From Streptomyces sp. NBC_00287 (GTDB lineage: Bacteria; Actinomycetota; Actinomycetes; Streptomycetales; Streptomycetaceae): a stretch of DNA of 64,000 bases. Positions 58,255 to 64,000 of the stretch are shown in pieces. A program made the translations under genes and the position numbers. Every line of letters starts with the position of its first letter. Position 1 is the first letter of the stretch. The stretch is from the NCBI RefSeq assembly GCF_036173105.1, contig NZ_CP108053.1, forward strand, positions 4,898,001-4,962,000, read 5' to 3'. A model generated the notes under the pieces. That model made no database searches, was not told the DNA's origin, and worked only from the letters and a program-made list of their open reading frames with translations.

Positions 58255-60312
58255 GTGCGCATTCCGCTGCCGCTCATCAGAACAAACGGCTCGCATCCCG
58301 GTGGCCGTTCCGCCATGACCTGCCGTTTCCGGTGTGGTGACGCCTGTTTCCACGAGGTGCCCAACACCACCGCCAACCCGTACGTCGGCGACGTCATCGC
58401 CGGCGCCCTGAGCCGCCGTAGCGTGATGCGTGCCGCCGCCGTCGTGACCGCCGCGGCCGCCGCCGGTACCGCTGCCGCCGCCGCGCCCGTCGCCGCCGCG
58501 CCCGCCACCACGGGCAGGCCCACCACGAACCAGGGCGCCCGCGGCCTGCGCTTCACCGCCGTCGCGCCCAACACCGCCGACGCCGTCACCGTGCCTGAGG
58601 GCTACGGCCAGAATGTCGTCATCCGCTGGGGTGAGCCCATTCTGCGCGGTGCGCCCGCTTTTGACCCGGAGAAGCAGACCGCGAAGGCGCAGGCCCAGCA
58701 GTTCGGCTACAACTGCGACTTCCTCGCCCTGCTCCCGCTGCCCGGCGAGTACAACCGGCAGATCCTCGTCGCCAACCACGAGTACACCGACGAGATCCTG
58801 ATGTTCCGCGGCTACGACGCCGCCAACCCCACCCGCGAGCAGGTCGAGATCGCCTGGGCCGCGCACGGGTTGTCCGCCGTCGTGGTGGAGGGCAACAAGA
58901 AGAACGGGCAGCTCAAGCCCGTTCCCCGGCACCCGCTCAACCGGCGTATCACCGCCACCACCGAGTTCCGGATCACCGGCCCCGCCGCCGGCTCCGACCT
59001 GCTCAAGACCTCCGCCGACCCGACCGGCACCAAGGCCCTCGGCACCCTCAACAACTGCGCCGGCGGCACCACCCCGTGGGGCACCACGCTGCACGGCGAG
59101 GAGAACTTCAACCAGTACTTCGCCAACAGCAGCCGCGCCACGGACAAGCGGTACGGCATCGGCACCGGCGCCACCGAGCGCAAGTGGGAGCTCTTCGACA
59201 AGCGCTTCGACGTCGCCCAGGAGCCCAACGAGGTGCACCGCTTCGGCTACGTCGTCGAGCTCGACCCGTACGACCCGCACTCCACACCCCGCAAGCACAC
59301 CGCGCTCGGCCGCTTCAAGCACGAGGGCGCGACCGTGCGGCTCACCGACGACGGCCGTCCCGTCGTCTACACCGGTGACGACGAGCGCTTCGACTACTTC
59401 TACAAGTTCGTCGGCAGCAAGCGGATGAAGAAGGGCTCGTCGAGGGCTGTGCGCGAGCACAATCTTTCGCTGCTCGACGAGGGCACCCTCTACGTCGCCA
59501 AGCTCACCGGTGACTCCCCCGCCATCGAGATCGACGGCACCGGCAAGCTGCCGAGTGACGGTGAGTTCGACGGCAGTGGCGAGTGGATTCCGCTGGCCAC
59601 CGCCACCGCCGACGGTGCTGTGTCCCACGTGGACGGTATGACCGCCGAGGAGGTGTTCGTCTTCACCCGGCTCGCCGGTGACAAGGTCGGCGCCACCAAG
59701 ATGGACCGCCCCGAGGACGTCCAGCCCAACCCGCACACCGGCAAGGTGTACGTCGCCCTCACCAACAACACCAACCGCGGCAAGACCGGCTTCGCCCCCG
59801 CGGACGAGGCCAACCCGCGCAACAGCAACAAGCACGGCCAGATCCTGGAGCTGACCGAGCGCTGGAACCGCGCCGAGTCCACCAAGTTCGCCTGGAGCCT
59901 CTTCCTGGTCGCCGGTGACCCGAACGACCCGGCCACCTACTTCGCGGGCTTCCCGAAGGACCAGGTCTCCCAGATCTCCTGCCCGGACAACGTGGCCTTC
60001 GACCCGCACGGCAACCTGTGGATCTCCACCGACGGCGCCCAGCTCGGCTCGCACGACGGCCTCTTCGGTGTCGCTACGCGCGGTGACCGGCGTGGTGAGC
60101 TCAAGCAGTTCCTGACCGTGCCGAAGGGCGCCGAGACCTGCGGCCCGATCATCCAGGACCGCCGTGTCCTGGTCGCCGTGCAGCACCCGGGCGAGCTCGA
60201 CGGCGCGACCGTCGAGAACCCGCTGAGCACCTGGCCCGACGGGCCCGGCAGCTACGTCCGCCCGGCCGTCGTGGCCGTGTGGCGCAAGGACGGCTGCGAC
60301 ATCGGCGTCTGA
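58255..60312 (+). CDS. phoX: PhoX family alkaline phosphatase, Tat-exported
   Basis: 685-residue DUF839-type phosphatase. A leading segment of about 50 residues precedes the Tat signal SRRSVMRAAAV (residues 53-63), then the mature enzyme. Family segments: NCDFLALLPLPGE, NHEYTDEI, GTTLHGEENFNQYFA, ERFDYFYKFVGS, RPEDVQPNPHTGKVYVALTN and FDPHGNLWISTDG, the last with Fe3+/Ca2+ ligands. It would release phosphate from esters outside the cell. GTG with GGGGAAG upstream and a PHO box at 58161 indicate control by phosphate starvation. The 3' end overlaps the convergent LysR gene by 61 bp. Confidence 0.85.
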   Translation: MRIPLPLIRTNGSHPGGRSAMTCRFRCGDACFHEVPNTTANPYVGDVIAGALSRRSVMRAAAVVTAAAAAGTAAAAAPVAAAPATTGRPTTNQGARGLRFTAVAPNTADAVTVPEGYGQNVVIRWGEPILRGAPAFDPEKQTAKAQAQQFGYNCDFLALLPLPGEYNRQILVANHEYTDEILMFRGYDAANPTREQVEIAWAAHGLSAVVVEGNKKNGQLKPVPRHPLNRRITATTEFRITGPAAGSDLLKTSADPTGTKALGTLNNCAGGTTPWGTTLHGEENFNQYFANSSRATDKRYGIGTGATERKWELFDKRFDVAQEPNEVHRFGYVVELDPYDPHSTPRKHTALGRFKHEGATVRLTDDGRPVVYTGDDERFDYFYKFVGSKRMKKGSSRAVREHNLSLLDEGTLYVAKLTGDSPAIEIDGTGKLPSDGEFDGSGEWIPLATATADGAVSHVDGMTAEEVFVFTRLAGDKVGATKMDRPEDVQPNPHTGKVYVALTNNTNRGKTGFAPADEANPRNSNKHGQILELTERWNRAESTKFAWSLFLVAGDPNDPATYFAGFPKDQVSQISCPDNVAFDPHGNLWISTDGAQLGSHDGLFGVATRGDRRGELKQFLTVPKGAETCGPIIQDRRVLVAVQHPGELDGATVENPLSTWPDGPGSYVRPAVVAVWRKDGCDIGV

Positions 60313-61238
60313 TCCCGCAGCGGGGGCGGTGAGCCGGGCAGGGCACTCGAGTACGCCGGTGCCTGCCTCGCCGCCTCCCAGTACGCCTCCTCCAGCGCGG
60401 GATACACCCCGTCCAGGTCCGTCTCCGTGCGGGCCGCGAGCAGGAGTCGTACGCCCAAGGGGTCGCCGCGCAGTCGTCGTACCGCCATGTCCGGGCGCGG
60501 CAGCGACGTCGGCTGGCAGACCGTGACCACCTCGCCCGTCGCCACCAGGGCCGCTGCCGTGTGGTAGTCGCCGTGCAGGACGTCGGGGTCGACTCCGGCC
60601 GTGCGGAACATACGGCGGACCGCGTCCCACTCCCCGTCGACCGTCGGGTCGATCATCCAGCGGTCGTCGGCGAGGTCGTACAGGTCGACCTCCTGTTTCG
60701 CCGTCGCCGGATGGTCGGCCGGCAGCGACACGAACTGCGGCTCGCGTTCCAGCAGGACTCGGATGCGCAGCTCCCCGGGGATGCGCAGCGGGCTGCCCTC
60801 CACCTCGTGCACGAAGGCGACGTCGAGCTGGCCGTCGGCGACCATGCGCAGCAGGGTGTTGGCGGAGACGTTCATATGGAGGGTGGGCTCCTGGCCGCCC
60901 GCGCGCAGCCGGCGCAGCCAGCCCGCGAGTGCTCGGCTGGCGGTGGAGCCGACCCGTAGACGCGGTCCGCCCGCCGCTGCCTGGCGAGCCTCGGCTACCA
61001 GGGAGCGCATCTCGGCCACCAGCGGACGGGCGCGGCTGAGCACCAGGCGGCCCAGCGGGGTGGGACGGCAGCCGGTGCGTGCCCTGAGGAACAGCGCGCC
61101 GCCCAGCTCCTGCTCGATCCGGCGCAACTGCGTGCTCAACGACGGCTGGGCGACACCGAGTTGCCGCGCGGCCCGGTGCAGACTGCCGGTGTCGGCTATG
61201 GCGCACAGTGCGCGGAGGTGCCTGACCTCGAGCTCCAT
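60252..61238 (-). CDS. LysR-type regulator, divergent from snapalysin (SnpR/MprR-like)
   Basis: 328 residues. The N-terminal HTH (RHLRALCAIADTGSLHRAAR, LGVAQPSLSTQLRRIEQELG) is typical LysR, followed by the two-lobed ligand domain. The C-terminal ~30 residues (from PPPLRDQTPMSQPSLRH) are a non-conserved extension that runs 61 bp into the PhoX gene. Divergent LysR/snpA pairs are established in Streptomyces, the LysR being the activator. ATG at 61238 (MELEVRHLRAL) with AAGGG upstream is preferred over the longer frame. Confidence 0.87.
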   Translation of the reverse strand: MELEVRHLRALCAIADTGSLHRAARQLGVAQPSLSTQLRRIEQELGGALFLRARTGCRPTPLGRLVLSRARPLVAEMRSLVAEARQAAAGGPRLRVGSTASRALAGWLRRLRAGGQEPTLHMNVSANTLLRMVADGQLDVAFVHEVEGSPLRIPGELRIRVLLEREPQFVSLPADHPATAKQEVDLYDLADDRWMIDPTVDGEWDAVRRMFRTAGVDPDVLHGDYHTAAALVATGEVVTVCQPTSLPRPDMAVRRLRGDPLGVRLLLAARTETDLDGVYPALEEAYWEAARQAPAYSSALPGSPPPLRDQTPMSQPSLRHTATTAGRT

Positions 61239-61329
61239 GCCCTTGGAGCCTAAAGCGGAATCAGAGCTTTCACCAGACGCACAAATCCCGGCCGACACAC
61301 GCGAATTGGGCATCCGACAGCCCGGCACC

Positions 61330-61348
61330 CGATAGCCCGGCCCTATCG
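61330..61348. promoter_or_regulatory. LysR-type operator (T-N11-A palindrome) between lysR and snpA
   Basis: CGATAG (61330-61335) and CTATCG (61343-61348) form a perfect 6-bp-arm palindrome with a 7-bp spacer, containing T-N11-A (T61333, A61345), the LysR-type consensus. It lies in the divergent spacer 79 bp before the snapalysin ATG. Confidence 0.6.
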
Positions 61349-61426
61349 CCGGTTGCCATCATCACAGCGGCCGCACAGGCGTCGACACTCACCGATGACG
61401 ACTCACCCCCCACCAAGGAGTCATCG

Positions 61427-62092
61427 ATGCGCATGTCCACGTCCATGTCCCTGTCCGTGCGTACGGCCGCCGCAGTCGCCGTAAGCCTGGCGACTCTCGG
61501 CCTCACCGCCCCCGCCTCGGCGGCAGCACCCGCCCCGCACGCCGGCTACACCTCCACCACCGCCTCCGAAGAAGCCGCCAACCGCGCCTTCTTCCAGGCC
61601 GTCCTGGAGTCCGTCGCCGAGAAGCGCGCGGCGCACCCGAAGAGCACCGCGGCCGTCACCGTCGTCTACGACGCCTCGGGTGCGCCCGCGTTCAGCGCGC
61701 AGATAGCCCGCTCCACCGAGATATGGAACAGCTCGGTGGCGAACGTGAAGCTCCAGCAAGGTTCCAACGCCGACTTCACCTACCGCGAGGGCAATGACCC
61801 GCGCGGCTCCTACGCCTCGACCGACGGTCACGGCAGCGGCTACATCTTCCTCGACTACGCGCAGAACCAGGAGTACGACTCCACGCGCGTCACCGCCCAC
61901 GAGACCGGCCATGTCCTCGGGCTGCCGGACCACTACGAGGGCCCGTGCAGCGAGCTGATGTCGGGCGGCGGCCCCGGCCCGTCCTGCACGAACGCCAACC
62001 CGGACGCGAACGAGCGGGCCCGGGTGGAGCAGCTGTGGGCGAACGGGCTCGCGGCGGCGATGGACAAGGCCCTGGAGAAGTCGGGCCGTTAG
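61427..62092 (+). CDS. snpA: Snapalysin (small neutral metalloprotease)
   Basis: 221-residue secreted zinc protease of family M7. Signal peptide (RTAAAVAVSLATLGLTAPAS) then a propeptide and a small catalytic domain with HETGHVLGLPDHY: zinc ligands His158, His162 and Asp168, catalytic Glu159, as typical for snapalysin (third ligand Asp). Two cysteine-containing segments (GPCSELMSGG and SCTNANPD) are likely disulphide-linked. AAGGAG lies before the ATG. Activation by the divergent LysR gene is expected. Confidence 0.92.
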   Translation: MRMSTSMSLSVRTAAAVAVSLATLGLTAPASAAAPAPHAGYTSTTASEEAANRAFFQAVLESVAEKRAAHPKSTAAVTVVYDASGAPAFSAQIARSTEIWNSSVANVKLQQGSNADFTYREGNDPRGSYASTDGHGSGYIFLDYAQNQEYDSTRVTAHETGHVLGLPDHYEGPCSELMSGGGPGPSCTNANPDANERARVEQLWANGLAAAMDKALEKSGR

Positions 62093-62154
62093 CGCCACCC
62101 CCCACACGGTGCGGCCGCCCTTCCTGCACAGGGGCGGCCGCACCCATCTGCTTC

Positions 62155-64000
62155 TCAACGCGGCGATGCGATCGCCCGGGCCGCTGCCACCTCCTGGCGC
62201 AGGGGCTCCAGGACGCTGCCCGAGGGGCCGGTGAGGTCGGTGCGTACCGCGTAGAGCACGTCCACCTCACGCAGCCCGTCCGACAACTCCCGTAGTTGCC
62301 GGGCCACTTGGGAGATCTCGGCCTGCGACGGCGGCTGCGCGCCGTGCTTCACCCGCACCCTCGCCGCCGTCGTCGCGTCGACGATCCGCTCCACCGCTAC
62401 GACCAGCGGCCACCAGGCAGCCGCCCGGCGTCCGGTGGGCGGAGGTTCGGTCAGGGCGCGCTGGAACTCCGTACGGATGGCGGACAGGTCGCGGTAGAGG
62501 CGGCGGCGCATCCGGGCACGGGCGGGCGGGTCCACGGCGTTCGTGCCGAAGGCGCCCTCCACATAGCGCGCGGTGTCGGCCACCGCGTCCGCGAGCCGGT
62601 CCCCGACCCGGGTGCCCCAGCTCTCCGGCCACAGCAGATACCCGGCGATCAGCGCGATGCCGCAGCCGATCAGCGAGTCCACCAGGCGGGGCAGGAGCAG
62701 GGCGGTGCCCTGCTGGTTCAGTACGTCGGACAGGAGCAGGATCACCGGGGTGATGGCGGCGGTCTGATAGCCGTAGCCGCGCGGGGTGAGGACCGGGATC
62801 AGCGGGGCGAGCAGCAGCATCACCGGTACGTCCCACCAGCCCCTCGGCACCTCCGCGAGCACCGCCGCCGCGACGACCAGACCGGCGACCGTGCCCAGCG
62901 CGCGCAGCAGGGCCCGGGAGAAGACCGAGCCGAAGTCGGGCTTCATCACGAAGGTGATGGTCAGCGCCACCCAGTAGGAGCGCGGCACCGGCACGATCGA
63001 CACCAGTACCTGGGCCACGCCGATGCACAGGGCCAGGCGCAGTCCGTAGCGCCAGGAGGCGGCGGACAGGGCGACGTTGCGGGCGGCGCGGGCGGCCCGG
63101 ATGCCCAGGGCGGCGGGGCGGCCGAGGCGGTCGTCGATGCCGCGCGGGTCCACATCGGGGGCGGCGACCACGTCGGCGGCGTGGCGCAGGGCGTGGTCGA
63201 CGGCGCGGGCGGTCTCGGTCGTCGGGGTGGGGAGCTTGAGCCCTATCGGGCCGGTGAAGCCGGTCTCCACGGCCTGCGCGAGATGCCGTACCGCCTCGGG
63301 GAGTTCGGGCGGCAGGGGCTTGCCGTCCTGGTGCGCGGCGGGGGCGGCCTCCACGACCGGGATGACCGCGTTCAACTGGGCGAGCAGCCGGGTCAGTTCG
63401 GGGCTGCGGCCGTGCTGGCGGGTGCGGCGGGCGAGGACGAGGTCGTACGACTGGTTCAGGGACTGGGTGACGGTGTGCCGGGTCTCGTCGTAGGTCTCCG
63501 GGCGGCCCGTCGCCGCCAGTAGATCGGCGACCGTGCGGTAGGTGTCGGCCACCGCGGTCCGCTCCGGGATCCCGCCGCGCAGTGGCCAGGCGAGCAGGGC
63601 GAGCAGCAGTACGAGCAGGCCGCCGCCGGTCACCAGCAGCGGCGCCAGCCACCATTCGCCGGGCATCGGCAGACCCGCGCCGACCACGGAGTTCAGCAGC
63701 AGAAGCAGCCCCGATACGGAGGCCACCGCCCCGATCGTCGAGATCATCCCGGAGATCAGCGCGACGGCGGTCACGACGGCGACCGCGATCCACCCGTGCC
63801 CGAACACCAGCGAGCCGACGGTGATGCCGACGGCGCCGAAGAGCTGCGGTACGGCGATGTTGAGGATCCGCATGCGGTAGGCGTCGGCGGTGTCGCCGAT
63901 GACCCCGGAGAGGGCACCCATGGAGGCGAGTGCCCCGTACGTCGGCTTGTCGACCGCGAGCCCGACGGCGAGCGGCAGCGTCATCGCGATGGCGGCTCGT
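62155..64000 (-). CDS. FUSC-family membrane protein, 5' partial
   Basis: The frame is open to the right window edge; a start at 63984 is possible but upstream codons continue (AAIAMTLPLAVGLAVDKP), so the true start lies outside. About 615 visible residues in two halves. The N-terminal membrane bundle includes PQLFGAVGITVGSLVFG and AVVTAVALISGMISTIGAVA, a soluble region (about 150-290) follows, and a second membrane bundle includes LRLALCIGVAQVLVSIVPVP and VALTITFVMKPDFGSVFSR, the typical FUSC/aromatic-acid exporter signature. The C-terminal soluble domain is helical. It converges on snapalysin. Confidence 0.8.
   Translation of the reverse strand, partial: RAAIAMTLPLAVGLAVDKPTYGALASMGALSGVIGDTADAYRMRILNIAVPQLFGAVGITVGSLVFGHGWIAVAVVTAVALISGMISTIGAVASVSGLLLLLNSVVGAGLPMPGEWWLAPLLVTGGGLLVLLLALLAWPLRGGIPERTAVADTYRTVADLLAATGRPETYDETRHTVTQSLNQSYDLVLARRTRQHGRSPELTRLLAQLNAVIPVVEAAPAAHQDGKPLPPELPEAVRHLAQAVETGFTGPIGLKLPTPTTETARAVDHALRHAADVVAAPDVDPRGIDDRLGRPAALGIRAARAARNVALSAASWRYGLRLALCIGVAQVLVSIVPVPRSYWVALTITFVMKPDFGSVFSRALLRALGTVAGLVVAAAVLAEVPRGWWDVPVMLLLAPLIPVLTPRGYGYQTAAITPVILLLSDVLNQQGTALLLPRLVDSLIGCGIALIAGYLLWPESWGTRVGDRLADAVADTARYVEGAFGTNAVDPPARARMRRRLYRDLSAIRTEFQRALTEPPPTGRRAAAWWPLVVAVERIVDATTAARVRVKHGAQPPSQAEISQVARQLRELSDGLREVDVLYAVRTDLTGPSGSVLEPLRQEVAAARAIASPR

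Noticed and set aside
58219..61206. Very long minus-strand open frame (about 995 codons) opposite phoX
   Set aside because: It is antisense to a well-supported phosphatase, its protein is Gly/Ala/Arg/Val-rich low-complexity with no domain, and such frames are expected in G+C-rich DNA.

Overview
The window is about 64 kb of very G+C-rich actinobacterial chromosome. Gene content, Tat signals, a proteasome activator, snapalysin, WhiJ/DUF397/AbaA-type genes and Streptomyces parS sites all point to a Streptomyces. Two exact copies of the ParB site GTTTCACGTGAAAC, the core genes aspS and metG, and a phiC31 attB-like site in a pirin gene suggest the central, origin-proximal part of the chromosome. 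I assigned 58 protein genes plus one gene remnant. The first and last genes run off the window. I saw no tRNA, rRNA or CRISPR.

Layout. 1-3.4 kb: the bkdABC-type E1alpha/E1beta/E2 operon (first copy). 3.4-6.8 kb: a MobA-DUF6457 fusion, MoeA and a TrkA-type K+ channel whose start codon is joined to a parS site. 6.8-10.3 kb: a drug-efflux type ABC pair, a quinone oxidoreductase and a small surface protein. 10.4-15.5 kb: proteasome activator Bpa, two divergent Ser/Thr kinases and an aminoglycoside-phosphotransferase-fold kinase. 16.0-19.5 kb: second bkdABC operon, 12.6 kb from the first. 19.6-25.4 kb: two tandem D-Ala-D-Ala carboxypeptidases, a GntR regulator with an MFS transporter, a methyltransferase and a mycothiol-dependent enzyme. 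25.6-28.3 kb: nitrilase, LURP-one protein, GlxA regulator, cupin. 28.4-30.2 kb: a lone large serine integrase abutting the 3' stump of an NHL-repeat thioredoxin gene, the main sign of past element insertion. 30.2-41.2 kb: M18 aminopeptidase, acyl-CoA dehydrogenase, intradiol dioxygenase, pirin (with attB), membrane proteins, AI-2E family protein and a SpoIIE-type phosphatase.

41.3-44.2 kb: a second parS, aspS and a second intradiol dioxygenase. 44.2-47.7 kb: an accessory cassette (RelE-like/DUF6247 pair, HTH protein, AbaA-like ATPase, WhiJ-like XRE regulator, DUF397 protein). 47.7-54.4 kb: FG-GAP protein, polysaccharide pyruvyl transferase, then a tightly coupled DUF4956 / VTC polyphosphate-polymerase-like / beta-helix lipoprotein operon, the best candidate for an uncharacterised envelope-polymer system. 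54.1-58.0 kb: PH-domain protein, metG and a VWA protein with a repeat-rich tail. 58.2-64 kb: PhoX phosphatase behind a PHO box, LysR regulator and snapalysin with a T-N11-A operator, and a FUSC-family membrane protein.

How it works together: two branched-chain 2-oxoacid dehydrogenase sets supply branched acyl-CoA starter units. The adjacent kinases, phosphatase and anti-sigma-like ATPase are signalling genes. Secreted enzymes (PhoX, SnpA, carboxypeptidases, dioxygenases) are exported by Sec or Tat. Several genes lack a Shine-Dalgarno but have a TAnnnT hexamer 6-7 nt before the start codon, as expected for leaderless transcripts.
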